DNA from: CAYUPI01 sp964446585 | GTDB taxonomy: Bacteria > Verrucomicrobiota > Verrucomicrobiia > Limisphaerales > UBA8199 | Length of the DNA: 54,801 nt | Assembly (NCBI GenBank): GCA_964446585.1 | Contig: CAYUPI010000039.1 | Coordinates: 1-54,801, forward strand | Direction of reading: 5' to 3' | Shown: in pieces, positions 18,094-27,597 of the stretch | Layout: every line of letters begins with the position of its first letter | How positions within the stretch are numbered: position 1 is the stretch's first letter | Program-made: the position numbers and the translations under genes | Notes under the pieces: generated by a model | What the model was told of the DNA's origin: nothing | Database searches by the model: none | What the model saw: only the letters and a program-made list of their open reading frames with translations

Positions 18094-19131
18094 TCATTTC
18101 GGCTTGGTTACACCAAGTTGTCTGAGGATGTCATTAAGGTCCAAGGTTTGCAGGTTGAAGGAATTGGCGTTGCCGGTGGGAATCATAATGATGCGCTTGC
18201 CCCGCAGATTTTCGGCTATGGCCATCTTCACCTGGATCAAGCCGCCTTCGTTCAGCATGGCTTCCCGCATTTTCTTGATGCCGGCGGCCTCGGCCGCGCC
18301 TTCCGCGATGGTAGCGGCGGCAAGGTTGGTCTGCTGTTGGAAATAGGCGTCCGCGCCAAGGACAGCCTCCTGGTACTTGCCGTTCGCTTGAGCGATGGCC
18401 TTATTCACCTCGCCCAAGGCGTCCTGCAGCAGCTTTTTATTCAGCTCCACCGTGGAATCCTTCTCCGAGACTAGGGTCTTGGTCTTGGTGTCGGCGATCT
18501 TTTTGTTGGTGATGATCATTTGATATTCCGCGTTGAAGCGATAGTCCATCAGAGCGACGTTTTCGACGATAATGCCGTACTCGCCCAGGATGGCCTGCAA
18601 GCCCTGCCTGGCATTCTCGGCGGCTTTGTTGCGGTTTTCCGCATGGTAAAACTCCTCGGTGCTGTATTCGCCAAGATAATCCCGCGGTTTGCTCCGGGCC
18701 ACCGTGCGAAATACTTTCTCTTTGAGTTCGATCATGTCTTTCGCGACGAATTGCCTGATATAGGGAGCGCGCTGCGGGTCCACGCGGTAAGTAAAAATGA
18801 CGTCGATCCGAATATCGTTGCCATCCTTGGTTTTGAACGGAATGTCATCGGCGCTACGCAAGCCGCTCTTGCCCGTGTCGGCGGTCATTTCGACGATCTG
18901 AAGCCGAGCGTCGAAGGTTTCCCACTCGTTGAAAACAGGCAGAAAGAAGTAGGTGGCGCCCGGCTGGTAAACCTTGCTTTCCACACCGCTCTTTCCGAAC
19001 AAGGACCACTTGATGGTGCGGACGCCCACTTCGGTTGTGCCCGTGGAATGGATGGACTTGAAAGAGAGAACCAGGACTGCGAAGGCTGCCAGCCCCCATT
19101 TGATCCAGTTGACCAGGATTTTAGGGTTCAT
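18094..19131 (-). CDS. SPFH/band 7 (HflC/prohibitin-like) membrane protein
   Basis: 345 residues. One N-terminal membrane segment (about residues 10-25) is followed by an SPFH domain (TTEVGVRTIKW..., DGNDIRIDVIFTYRVDPQ) and a long alpha-helical, Ala/Glu-rich coiled coil (about 210-300, AIAQANGKYQEAVLGADAYF). The C terminus is LQTLDLNDILRQLGV. Family members assemble into large membrane-anchored rings that organise membrane microdomains or regulate FtsH-type proteases. The ATG overlaps the stop of the upstream SPFH gene by 4 bp (ATGA), so the two are translationally coupled. No FtsH gene is in the window. Confidence 0.85.
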   Translation of the reverse strand: MNPKILVNWIKWGLAAFAVLVLSFKSIHSTGTTEVGVRTIKWSLFGKSGVESKVYQPGATYFFLPVFNEWETFDARLQIVEMTADTGKSGLRSADDIPFKTKDGNDIRIDVIFTYRVDPQRAPYIRQFVAKDMIELKEKVFRTVARSKPRDYLGEYSTEEFYHAENRNKAAENARQGLQAILGEYGIIVENVALMDYRFNAEYQMIITNKKIADTKTKTLVSEKDSTVELNKKLLQDALGEVNKAIAQANGKYQEAVLGADAYFQQQTNLAAATIAEGAAEAAGIKKMREAMLNEGGLIQVKMAIAENLRGKRIIMIPTGNANSFNLQTLDLNDILRQLGVTKPK

Positions 19132-20279
19132 TGGGCGACGTTTTGGTTGGTTGAACCGATGGAAAACAGCTTCATAATGCTCTGCACGTCCAGGGGGTTA
19201 AATGCGTTGGCCCCACCCGCCGGAACAAGGATGTTGTCCAGATTGGTCAGATTGGCCGCCATTTTCATCCCGACAAGCATGTCCGAGCCAGCCCCGCGGT
19301 ACGCCTCGTTCAGCATCTCCGCTCTAGTGGCCTCCGCTACTTTTCTGATCTTGTCCCCCTCGGCTTTTTTCGTCCGTTCGTAGAGTTCCATTTCCGAGGT
19401 GCGTTCAATCTGAAACGCCTTGCCCTTCTGGAGTGCCACGCCTTTGGCCGCCATACCCTCGTTGACCACTTTTGCCAGTTCAGCTTCTGCCGCCGCTTGG
19501 GCGGTGAGAGAAACGTTGAGCAGCTTGGTCTGCTTTTGCATGTTGTTCTCTTCCACTCGTGCGGCAACATCGGGGTGCAGGTGCGGATATCGGGCCAGAA
19601 CGTGTTTCACCTTGAGACCCATGGGCCGAAGTTTTTCGTTCATCAAGTCGCGCGCTTCATCGAGCTTGGCGACGCGGATTTTGGCGTCGAAAAAGTCCTC
19701 GGGCTGGAGGGTGCCGAGGCGGACTTTGATGGCGTTCTCGGCAATCGGCAGAATGCCATTGTCCTCATAGAGCTTGCCCGCGCCAACCATGTTGACCAGC
19801 TTCACGGGGTCCTCGATGGAGTAAAGGATCGAAGCGTCCATTTTGACATAAAACCCGTCCGAAGTTTGTATGTAAGCCGCTTTAACCAGCCGGGTGAACC
19901 TCTCATCATTAGCGGAAATCGTTTCCGTCACCTTTTGCCTGGGATCGGCATCGTCCCGCATGGTCAGCACCTGGATCGTTCTAGGGAAGCGGAGAATTTT
20001 CTCCATGGTTGGGAACTGATGGTGGATGCCAGTTTGGTAAATCCTGTTCTGAGTCCCCATTGGACCGAACAATCCGAACGGGGAGTATAGGACCTGTTTG
20101 ACGCCGAATTCTCCCGGCCCGATGTATGTCGTGCAGGTCAGGTAGAATGCCCACAGCACGGACAAGCCCCCCACCACCATCAGGCTGATCCGGTTGCCGC
20201 GCAGCAGATCGAACAGACCGAATCGACTGGCGGCCGGTTTGCTTTTGTTACTCTCCCAGGATTCGTCGAGTTTAGGCAT
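19128..20279 (-). CDS. SPFH/band 7 (HflK-like) membrane protein
   Basis: 383 residues, longer than its downstream partner and with a cytoplasmic N-terminal stretch before one membrane segment (about residues 32-52, ISLMVVGGLSVLWAFYLTC). The SPFH domain carries IGPGEFGVKQVLYSPFG and SDGFYVKMDASILYSIEDP. The helical C-terminal half (ARVEENNMQKQTKLLNVSL onward) should zip with the HflC-like partner. The HflK-before-HflC order, and the presence of two non-identical SPFH subunits, argue for a heteromeric ring. It overlaps the upstream gene by 8 bp. Confidence 0.83.
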   Translation of the reverse strand: MPKLDESWESNKSKPAASRFGLFDLLRGNRISLMVVGGLSVLWAFYLTCTTYIGPGEFGVKQVLYSPFGLFGPMGTQNRIYQTGIHHQFPTMEKILRFPRTIQVLTMRDDADPRQKVTETISANDERFTRLVKAAYIQTSDGFYVKMDASILYSIEDPVKLVNMVGAGKLYEDNGILPIAENAIKVRLGTLQPEDFFDAKIRVAKLDEARDLMNEKLRPMGLKVKHVLARYPHLHPDVAARVEENNMQKQTKLLNVSLTAQAAAEAELAKVVNEGMAAKGVALQKGKAFQIERTSEMELYERTKKAEGDKIRKVAEATRAEMLNEAYRGAGSDMLVGMKMAANLTNLDNILVPAGGANAFNPLDVQSIMKLFSIGSTNQNVAQ

Positions 20280-21243
20280 AAGGTTGTTGTCGCTTTTTGT
20301 CCCCCTTCAAGTTGTTGAGGACGTAATTTTCGCGGTCGTTCAAGATGAACGTCTTGTGCGCCAGAAGGAACAGCGCGTTAAACCGTTGCTGGCGGGCTTC
20401 AGGCGAGTAAGCGCCGTTGACGTGCAGTTCCAGGAAGCCATGGAACCGTTTGTTCCCCAGCTTCTGCAAGTCGTCGGGCGTGGTCGGGTCGGCCTTCCGG
20501 ACGGCGTAGTAATCGTTCCAGAATTCGTTAGGGGAGGCGTAGCCCGCCAGCAGCAATTGCAGTTCCGCCGTGAGCAGCTCGCCCCCAATATAGGTGCGAA
20601 AGATCTCGTAACGCTTGGCCACTTCGTGCTGCGTGTCGATCTCGCGGATGCTATTGAGCAAGTTTCTGCGCGCGCGCTTCAAGGCCGATGACTCGCGGAA
20701 ATTGACCAGGTAGTACAAGGCATAACCGAGCAGCCCATCCACCGCCACGGCAGGCAGCAGCATCGGCGGCCGCAGGACACGTCCGCCACTAAAGACCAAC
20801 TCAAGGCTCAAGCAGACGCTGATAGCCCACAGGCAATATTGGGGCCAGGAACGTTTTTCAATCCGCTCGAGCACTTTCGAGCGGATGGCGCAGTAGCGAT
20901 CGTAGAGGGGAAGGACCTCCTTTTGGATCACGGTCCGCAGGTGTTCGTAGTAAGCTGGCTCGGTCCAGAGCGTTGTCATCTCATCCTGTTTCACCAACGT
21001 CGCAAAGTAACCGTCGATGAACTCTTGCCGGTTCGCGACCAGGCTGGCCTCCAGCTTGCCGAACAAGTCCATGCAGACGTCGAGCAGGGTTCGTTGAGCG
21101 ATGCCCTCCGTTGCCGGATTGGCCGCCAGATCCAGCACGGTCGGCGATCCTGGCGCCGCGACCGGCGTTTGGCGCGTCGCTCCGTCCGCAACGGCCGCTG
21201 CGGGCCGGGTCACGGTTCGCTTTTCTGAGGCATGTGATTGCAC
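20272..21243 (-). CDS. Membrane protein of unknown function, first gene of the SPFH operon
   Basis: 323 residues, no family recognised. A 50-residue low-complexity N terminus is followed by a soluble helical part (about 50-130), two closely spaced hydrophobic segments (about 136-151 and 161-181) and a helical C-terminal half with a charged tail (NLKGDKKRQQPYA). The 8-bp overlap with the HflK-like gene indicates a shared transcript, so a helper or client of the SPFH complex is the natural guess. No promoter is obvious; the gap 21244-21515 holds nothing else I can support. Confidence 0.7.
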   Translation of the reverse strand: MQSHASEKRTVTRPAAAVADGATRQTPVAAPGSPTVLDLAANPATEGIAQRTLLDVCMDLFGKLEASLVANRQEFIDGYFATLVKQDEMTTLWTEPAYYEHLRTVIQKEVLPLYDRYCAIRSKVLERIEKRSWPQYCLWAISVCLSLELVFSGGRVLRPPMLLPAVAVDGLLGYALYYLVNFRESSALKRARRNLLNSIREIDTQHEVAKRYEIFRTYIGGELLTAELQLLLAGYASPNEFWNDYYAVRKADPTTPDDLQKLGNKRFHGFLELHVNGAYSPEARQQRFNALFLLAHKTFILNDRENYVLNNLKGDKKRQQPYA

Positions 21244-21515
21244 GACAATTTGTTATCGAGAGGAGATTGCTTTCTAACGCGTCGCTCCTTCCTTACCCCT
21301 GAGCGCAGGAGGGAGAATTGCTCCGCGTTCCTTCATGCCAACAATTAACCGTCATAACTAAGAAAACTACAATTACAAATTTGTTCCTCCTTTCCAAATG
21401 TGCGGAGCGGTGGACAAGTTACTTTTCGAGCAACGGCGGCACTTGCCGCAGCGGGATCCCGCGCCGCACGAAACTGGGCACAGGTGTGGTGGCTCTCCTT
21501 GGATTTCGTCATTCC

Positions 21516-22121
21516 TTATTCGTCAGCGGCGCTTCCTATTGTCCGTCGCATGATGCAACTCGCCGGTGAACGCCGCGCCGCTACTTTAAAGCCAGCCTTT
21601 CGGAAGGTGGAAACCAGGCCACGGTAATAAGAGACATCAGGATATCCCTTCTTCGGTTGGCTCGGGTAACCCTCAAGCAGCCGGGCGCCGCGCTCAGCGG
21701 CATACTCCGCAGCGGCCTCGAGCATCGCAAGCATCAAGCCTTGCCGCCGATAGGGACGTGCGACGAAGAAACAGGTGACCGCCCAGGCTGGCTGCGAATC
21801 GATCGGCTTGTGGGTTCGTGAGCTGGCCAGCCGTGGATAATGCTCGCGCGGTGCCAAGGCGCACCACCCGGCTGGCTCGCCGTCAGCATAGGCCAGCAGG
21901 CCGGTCGATTCGCCCGCCTTTACCAGGTCCCGCAGCGCCAGTTTGTTTTTCTCACCCTTCTGCGCGACCCACTGCGCGCGCGGCAATCGAAAGTACATGC
22001 ACCAACAACCCCCACACGCGCCACGTCCACCGAACAGTTTCTCCAGATCAGGCCATCGACTCGGAGTAAGCGGATGGATTTTCAGCTCGGTGATGGGTCT
22101 TGCAGCTCTGCTCATTTTCAT
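21516..22121 (-). CDS. GNAT-family N-acetyltransferase
   Basis: About 201 residues from the ATG at 22121; the exact start is uncertain and the frame stays open to 22172. The acetyl-CoA-binding block is VTCFFVARPYRRQGLMLAML (motif A RxxGxA-like), preceded by LLAYADGEPAGWCAL and followed by AAAEYAAERGARLLEGYP. The N-terminal GRGACGGCWCMYFRL is characteristic of one GNAT subgroup with a Cys-rich substrate loop. Substrate unknown. It is divergent from the EamA transporter gene. Confidence 0.8.
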   Translation of the reverse strand: MKMSRAARPITELKIHPLTPSRWPDLEKLFGGRGACGGCWCMYFRLPRAQWVAQKGEKNKLALRDLVKAGESTGLLAYADGEPAGWCALAPREHYPRLASSRTHKPIDSQPAWAVTCFFVARPYRRQGLMLAMLEAAAEYAAERGARLLEGYPSQPKKGYPDVSYYRGLVSTFRKAGFKVAARRSPASCIMRRTIGSAADE

Positions 22122-22322
22122 AGGCAAATTGGTGTTGCGCTGTTTTCCAAGCTTATTCCGTTGCCTTGCCACGTTGCTTGGCGCGGCCTACGCTCCGACC
22201 TGTTTCGCATATAGACCGATGAATCGTTCTCATCCCATCCAACTTGGCGCCATTGGCTCCCGCAATGTGCTCGAAGCCCATGTGCCGCAATTTGAACGGC
22301 TTCGGGAGCGGCGACTTGAATA

Positions 22323-23258
22323 ATGCGTCCCTGGTTTCTTTGGACTTTGTTGGCCGTTTTTTGTTGGGGCATTTGGGCTGTGGTTGGGAAACTCATCGGC
22401 GAGTCGCTGTCGCCTGCCATGACGCAGGCATTCTCAACGCTTGGGCTGGTTCCGGTCATTTTGGCGCTGGGACTATCGCGCCGGCTTCAGGCCGAGGGCG
22501 ACCGACGCCGCGGAGCGCTGTTTGCTCTTTGCGCCGGCGCGTTGACCTCCTTGGGCAACATCACCTATTACAGTGTATTGAGTGGTGGCGCCAAGGCAGC
22601 AGTAGTAGTTCCATTGACAGCGTTGTATCCTCTCGTGACCATTTTGTTGGCCGTAATGTTGCTCAAGGAACGCCTGAATTTCATTCAGTCAGCCGGGATC
22701 GTGCTTGCGTTGTGCGCCATATATCTTCTCAACGTTCAACAGGAAAAGGGCTTGTTGTCGACGTCGCTGGTCCTGGCATTCATCCCCATCGCGCTTTGGG
22801 GAGTCGCGGGCCTTTTTCAAAAGCTTGCCACCAACCACATCTCAGGCGAACTCTCGACCTTGTGGTTTCTTGCGGCCTTTGTGCCCGTAGCCGCGTGGAT
22901 CCTTGTCGAAGGTCCGATTCCGGGTGGGATCGCATTGAAAACCTGGGCTCTGGCAATTGCGTTGGGCTTCACGCTTGCGCTGGGAAGTCTGGCCCTGTTG
23001 GTGGCATTATCGAGAGAAGGCAAGGCATCCATCATTGTGCCACTGACTGGGCTTTATCCCGTGGTGAGCATCCCCTTCGCTATTCTACTTCTGAATGAGC
23101 GGATTGGTGGTCGCGAAGTGTTTGGCATTTTGCTCGCCTTGATTTCGGCGGTTGCACTCGCCTGGGAGTCTCGGCCAGCTTCAGCTGAACTCAGCTTTGA
23201 ATGCCTTGCAAATCCCCCTCCACGCCAGAGCCACTCCAATCGGGAAAGCGGCGGATGA
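22323..23258 (+). CDS. EamA/DMT-family permease
   Basis: 311 residues. Ten hydrophobic segments arranged as two five-helix halves, each an EamA repeat. Each half ends in the characteristic PLTALYPLVTILLAVMLLKER (first) and PLTGLYPVVSIPFAILLLNER (second). Inner-membrane drug/metabolite transporter; substrate unknown. The C-terminal 30 residues are hydrophilic and of unclear value. Starts at ATG 22323, overlapping a 34-codon open frame by one base. Confidence 0.87.
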   Translation: MRPWFLWTLLAVFCWGIWAVVGKLIGESLSPAMTQAFSTLGLVPVILALGLSRRLQAEGDRRRGALFALCAGALTSLGNITYYSVLSGGAKAAVVVPLTALYPLVTILLAVMLLKERLNFIQSAGIVLALCAIYLLNVQQEKGLLSTSLVLAFIPIALWGVAGLFQKLATNHISGELSTLWFLAAFVPVAAWILVEGPIPGGIALKTWALAIALGFTLALGSLALLVALSREGKASIIVPLTGLYPVVSIPFAILLLNERIGGREVFGILLALISAVALAWESRPASAELSFECLANPPPRQSHSNRESGG

Positions 23259-23342
23259 TTCATTAATCCACGACATTTCCACTTCCCAAACCAACGATGT
23301 TCAGGCATGTTTCCAAGCCTTAACCCTCGCGCGTCGAATTAT

Positions 23343-25637
23343 ATGAGAATGTATAGGTCGTTCCGAGCGTTTTGGCTTGGTCTAGTTGCCGGGTCGTCCG
23401 TTGCCAGCTTACTGGTGGCCATCAGTTCGGGCGCCGCCGCACCTGCGGCGCCGGTCGTCAAAGGGGTCGAATGGCAGCCTTTGTCGGCTCAGGTCGCGCG
23501 TCTCTTTGAAGCATTGGATTACCTTGGCTCTCCGGTGAACAAGGAGATCCAGGATAGCTTCCAAAGGCTCCGGGAGGGCGCGGGAGGCGAAGCGGCCGCC
23601 GAGGAGATTCAGAAGCTGCTCGACCCGCTCTGCCTGCTGTTGGTGGAGATCAATCCTGAATCGCGGGTGAAAGTCGCTGCGGGCGCTGCGGCTCCCGAGT
23701 TGGTCGAGCATGGCTGGCGTCAGTTCCTGGTCAAGGTCCAGAATGACGCTGGAGTGACGGCGGCACTCAAGGCCGAATGCCCCAACGCTCAAAAGCTTGC
23801 CGGCTCATCGCAGTCGAACATCGAGGATCGTTGGCTCGACCTGGTGATGTTCGAGCAGCAACCGCTCACGCCGAAATTGGGCGGACTGAAACTCGAATAT
23901 CGCATCATTGAACTTTACAGCCGTGACGCGGGCAAACGGGAAGCAAAGATCGCGTTCAATGTGGGACAGGGAACGCAGGATCTTGGCTTTCGCAACGAGG
24001 TTGCGGTCCTGTTTACCTGCCGGGGCGCGCAACCCATCACTCTTCGGGTCCGGGACGAAAATGGCGAGCCAACAATGGGAGCGTTCGTCATCCGGGACCA
24101 CAGCAGCCGCGTTTACCCGTCGCCCAACAAGCGGCTGGCGCCGGATTTTGCCTTTCAGTCCCAGGTCTATCGTTTGGATGGTGAAACGATCAGGCTACCC
24201 GACGGCACCTATAACGTCGAATTTTCGCGAGGACCGGAATCTGTAGTCGAGAAGCGCACGGTGACGGTGAAAGGAGAGCCGCAATCCGTTTCGTTTCAAG
24301 TAAAACGCTGGATCGACCCTTCACGCCTAGGCTGGTGGTCCGGGGACCACCACATTCACGCAGCCGGCTGCGCGCATTACGTCAAGCCGACCGAAGGCGT
24401 GCTGCCGCTGGACATGATGCGCCATTGTTTAGGCGAGGACTTGAAGGTCGGTTGCAACCTGACGTGGGGCCCATGCTTCGATTATCAAAAGCAATTCTTT
24501 TGCGGGCACGTGGACAATGTCTCCCAATACCCGTACTTGCTGCGCTACGACGTGGAAGTCTCCGGGTTCGGCTCGCATGAATCCGGGCATCTCTGCCTGT
24601 TGCGGCTCAAGGAGCAGATTTATCCCGGGGGCGATTCCAAAAGCCATTGGCCGAAGCTCTGCCTGAACACGCTCCGCTGGGCGAAAAAGCAAGGCGCGGT
24701 TGCCGGTCCGGCGCATTCCGGTTGGGGCCTCACCGTAGCAGGCAAAGAGCTCCCGAACTACAACGTGCCACCGTTCGATGGAATCGGCGCCAATGAATAC
24801 ATCGTGGACGTCACGCATCAGGTGCCCGGTCCGGATGGCAAACCCGTGCCGGCGGTGGATTTTATGTCGCTGGTGGACACGCCTTACACATGGGAGATGA
24901 ACATGTGGTATCAAACTCTTAACGTCGGTTTCCGCACTCGAGGCAGCGGCGAAACGGATTTCCCGTGCATCTTCGGCGAGCGCGTCGGACTTGGCCGCTC
25001 ATATGTCAAACTGACAGGAAAGCTGGATTTCGACGCCTGGTGCGAAGGCATTCGGCAGGGGCGCAATTACGTGTCGGATGGCCACAGCCACTTGCTCGAA
25101 TTCAAAGCGAACGAAACCGCTCTAGGGGAGAATGGGAGCGAGCTTCGCATCGCCCAGCCCGGGACAGTTCGCGTCACTGCGAAAGTGGCCGCGCTATTGG
25201 ACGAAACGCCGAACCCAAGGATTCGCCACTTGCCGCCGGGCGACAAGCCCTATTGGAGTCTCGAGCGCGCTCGCATTGGCGACACGCGCGAGGTGCCGGT
25301 CGAAGTCATTGTGAATGGCTTCCCCGTGGCCACCACAAATATGGTGGCGGACGGACAGCTGCGCGATGTTGCGTTCGACGTGAACGTCGAGCGCAGCAGT
25401 TGGGTGGCGCTGCGCATCCTGGCCTCGTCGCATACCAATCCGATTTGGGTGTTGGTCGGCGGCAAACCCCTCTCCCCCAGCCGCCGCAGCGTCGAGTGGT
25501 GCCAGAAAGGAGTCGAGAAATGCTGGTCACAGAAGAAAAAGTTCATTAAGGGCGATGAAACGGAACAGGCTGTCCTGGCTTACGATCACGCGCGCGAAGT
25601 TTATCGTGACCTGCTCAGTAAAGCAGAAGTGGACTGA
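23343..25637 (+). CDS. Secreted CehA/McbA-type metallohydrolase
   Basis: 764 residues from the ATG at 23343 (12 further in-frame codons are possible upstream; neither start has a good ribosome site). An N-terminal hydrophobic segment (FWLGLVAGSSVASLLVAIS) reads as a signal peptide. A beta-rich region follows, then a PHP-like metal-binding core starting WWSGDHHIHAAGC (about residue 337) with further conserved AGPAHSGWG and a GRNYVSDGHSHLLEF segment near residue 580. This fits the CehA/McbA family, whose studied members hydrolyse carbaryl-type esters, but in this phylum most are uncharacterised. It is separated by 33 bp from the ABC exporter genes and may be co-transcribed. Confidence 0.75.
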   Translation: MRMYRSFRAFWLGLVAGSSVASLLVAISSGAAAPAAPVVKGVEWQPLSAQVARLFEALDYLGSPVNKEIQDSFQRLREGAGGEAAAEEIQKLLDPLCLLLVEINPESRVKVAAGAAAPELVEHGWRQFLVKVQNDAGVTAALKAECPNAQKLAGSSQSNIEDRWLDLVMFEQQPLTPKLGGLKLEYRIIELYSRDAGKREAKIAFNVGQGTQDLGFRNEVAVLFTCRGAQPITLRVRDENGEPTMGAFVIRDHSSRVYPSPNKRLAPDFAFQSQVYRLDGETIRLPDGTYNVEFSRGPESVVEKRTVTVKGEPQSVSFQVKRWIDPSRLGWWSGDHHIHAAGCAHYVKPTEGVLPLDMMRHCLGEDLKVGCNLTWGPCFDYQKQFFCGHVDNVSQYPYLLRYDVEVSGFGSHESGHLCLLRLKEQIYPGGDSKSHWPKLCLNTLRWAKKQGAVAGPAHSGWGLTVAGKELPNYNVPPFDGIGANEYIVDVTHQVPGPDGKPVPAVDFMSLVDTPYTWEMNMWYQTLNVGFRTRGSGETDFPCIFGERVGLGRSYVKLTGKLDFDAWCEGIRQGRNYVSDGHSHLLEFKANETALGENGSELRIAQPGTVRVTAKVAALLDETPNPRIRHLPPGDKPYWSLERARIGDTREVPVEVIVNGFPVATTNMVADGQLRDVAFDVNVERSSWVALRILASSHTNPIWVLVGGKPLSPSRRSVEWCQKGVEKCWSQKKKFIKGDETEQAVLAYDHAREVYRDLLSKAEVD

Positions 25638-25670
25638 AGTTTGGAATGACAGGCACATTTTGGGTCATTT

Positions 25671-26372
25671 ATGAATTCGGAGACAAACAACACCCTGGTG
25701 AACGTAGATGGCATCGAGAAAGTTTTCCACCGCGGGTCGGAGGACATCCACGTCCTGGCGGACCTGCATTTGAAAGTGGGGAAAGGCGAGTTTCTTGCGC
25801 TGATGGGACCTTCCGGCTCCGGCAAGAGCACGCTGTTGAACCTCATCGGAGGTTTGGATCGGCCCACCAAAGGCACAGTGAGCATTGACAGCGAGCGCGT
25901 GGACGAACTGTCGGATCGCAAGTTGGCCGCATGGCGAGCGCGGCACATCGGTTTTGTTTTTCAGCTTTACAATTTGCTGCCGGTGCTGACGGCCGAACGC
26001 AACGTCGAATTGCCGTTGCTTCTCACTCACCTGGGCCGCGCCGAGCGCAAAAGCCACGTGGCCACTGCGCTGGGTGTCGTGGGTCTCTCGCATCGCGCCG
26101 GACATTTTCCCCGAACGCTCTCTGGTGGCGAACAACAACGCGTCGGCATCGCCCGCGCCATTGTCACCGACCCGACTCTGCTGCTCTGCGACGAACCCAC
26201 GGGCGATCTCGACCGCAAATCCGGTGACGAAATCCTCGACCTGCTCCAGGCCCTCAATCGGGAGCATGGCAAGACAATCATTATGGTTACCCACGACCCG
26301 CATGCGTCCGCGCGCGCCTCGCGGACGGTTTACCTCAACAAGGGCCAGCTCAGTGATCAACCGATGAAATGA
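25671..26372 (+). CDS. ABC transporter ATP-binding protein (LolD/MacB type)
   Basis: 233 residues, a single nucleotide-binding domain. Walker A GPSGSGKST (46-54), Q-loop in GFVFQLYNLLPVL, signature LSGGEQQ (150-156), Walker B LLLCDEPTGDLD (D174/E175) and H-loop MVTHDPH (H208). The VFQ.YNLLP.L and EPTGDLD wording is that of the MacB/LolD/FtsE group, which pairs with FtsX-fold permeases; the next gene is one. ATP hydrolysis drives mechanotransmission rather than classical import. Overlaps the permease start by 4 bp (ATGA). Confidence 0.93.
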   Translation: MNSETNNTLVNVDGIEKVFHRGSEDIHVLADLHLKVGKGEFLALMGPSGSGKSTLLNLIGGLDRPTKGTVSIDSERVDELSDRKLAAWRARHIGFVFQLYNLLPVLTAERNVELPLLLTHLGRAERKSHVATALGVVGLSHRAGHFPRTLSGGEQQRVGIARAIVTDPTLLLCDEPTGDLDRKSGDEILDLLQALNREHGKTIIMVTHDPHASARASRTVYLNKGQLSDQPMK

Positions 26373-27532
26373 AATACGCGCATCTCATCTGGAGCAACCT
26401 CAAGCGCAAGAAGCTGCGCACGACGCTCACACTGCTCTCCATCGTCGTGGCCTTCATTCTCTTTGCCGTCTTGTCCTCGATCAACCAGGCCTTGACCGGC
26501 GGCGTTACTATCGCGGGCTCGAAGCGCCTCATCGTTCAGCACAAGGTCTCGATCATCCAGACGCTGCCCTACAGCTACAAAGCACGCATGCAGCGGATTC
26601 CGGGCGTTGACCTCGTCATCCACCAAACCTGGTTTGGCGGAAAATTCGAGCGCGAACCGAAATATTTCTTCATGCAGAATCCGGTCGAGCCGGAAGATTT
26701 TCTCGAGATGTATTCGCCCGAGATCTCTTTGCCAGCGGAGCAAAAAAAGAAATGGCTGGAAACCCAGACGGGGGCAATCATCGGCCGCACCACGGCCGAA
26801 AGATTACACTGGAAAATCGGAGACCACGTTCCCATCACCACCCCCCTTTGGAGGAAAAAGGATGGCAGCATGATTTGGGAGTTCGACATCGTCGGCATCT
26901 TTGACGGAAAAAAGAAAAGCGCCGACACAATGTCGCTGTTTTTCCGCTATGATTATTTCGACGAGGCTCACGGTGGCGACCCGGGGCGCGTTCATTGGTA
27001 CACAATTCGCGTAAAAGACCCCTCGCAGGCTGGCACTGTTGCCAAAGCGGTCGATGAGGAGTTTCAGAATTCCGATTACGAGACCAAGACCGCGCCTGAA
27101 GCCGCTTTCGCGCAAGCCTGGGCCAAACAAATTGGCAACATCGCGCTGATGTGCGCGGCGATTCTCGGCGCCGTCTTTTTTACCATCCTGCTCGTGACCG
27201 GCAACACCATGTCCCAGGCCGTCCGCGAGCGGACCGGAGAAATTGGCGTGCTCAAGGCGCTGGGCTTCACTGGCGGGCAGGTGCTGGTGCTGGTGCTGGC
27301 CGAGTCATGCCTCGTTGCCGTGCTGGGCGGCCTGATCGGTTTGGGTCTCGCGATGCTCCTGGTTCCTGTGATTGGCACCGCCCTGGCTACGATGTTGCCT
27401 ATGTTCTACTTCCCGGCGCATGATCTGGTTTTAGCCATCGGCATTTGCATCGGGCTGGGAGTGCTCACCGGAATTTTCCCTGCCTTGGTAGCTATGCGGC
27501 TAAGAGTGGCGGATGCACTGAGAAGAATGTGA
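26369..27532 (+). CDS. FtsX-fold ABC permease 1
   Basis: 387 residues. One N-terminal membrane segment (TLLSIVVAFILFAVLSSINQ), a periplasmic domain of about 210 residues, and three C-terminal membrane segments. The conserved block is RERTGEIGVLKALGFTGGQV between the first and second of them, and the MRLRVADALRR tail is typical of MacB-type permeases. It should dimerise with the second permease gene downstream, from which it is separated by the four-helix-bundle gene. Confidence 0.88.
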   Translation: MKYAHLIWSNLKRKKLRTTLTLLSIVVAFILFAVLSSINQALTGGVTIAGSKRLIVQHKVSIIQTLPYSYKARMQRIPGVDLVIHQTWFGGKFEREPKYFFMQNPVEPEDFLEMYSPEISLPAEQKKKWLETQTGAIIGRTTAERLHWKIGDHVPITTPLWRKKDGSMIWEFDIVGIFDGKKKSADTMSLFFRYDYFDEAHGGDPGRVHWYTIRVKDPSQAGTVAKAVDEEFQNSDYETKTAPEAAFAQAWAKQIGNIALMCAAILGAVFFTILLVTGNTMSQAVRERTGEIGVLKALGFTGGQVLVLVLAESCLVAVLGGLIGLGLAMLLVPVIGTALATMLPMFYFPAHDLVLAIGICIGLGVLTGIFPALVAMRLRVADALRRM

Positions 27533-27540
27533 TCCGAAGC

Positions 27541-27597
27541 TGGAATAATGGAAGACTGGAATAGTGGAATAATGGGAAATGGAATGATGGCATGATG
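27541..27597. repeat. Short-word repeat arm (GGAATAATGG type), left of four-helix gene
   Basis: Degenerate tandem words (tggaataatgg, actggaatagtgg, aataatggg, aatggaatgatgg) fill the gap after permease 1. The mirror-orientation counterpart lies at 28081-28150, so the two arms bracket the gene between them as an imperfect inverted repeat. Confidence 0.75.

Noticed and set aside
22218..22323. 34-codon open frame ending on the EamA start codon
   Set aside because: Overlaps the next ATG by one base but lacks ribosome site or conserved features; leader peptide role cannot be supported.
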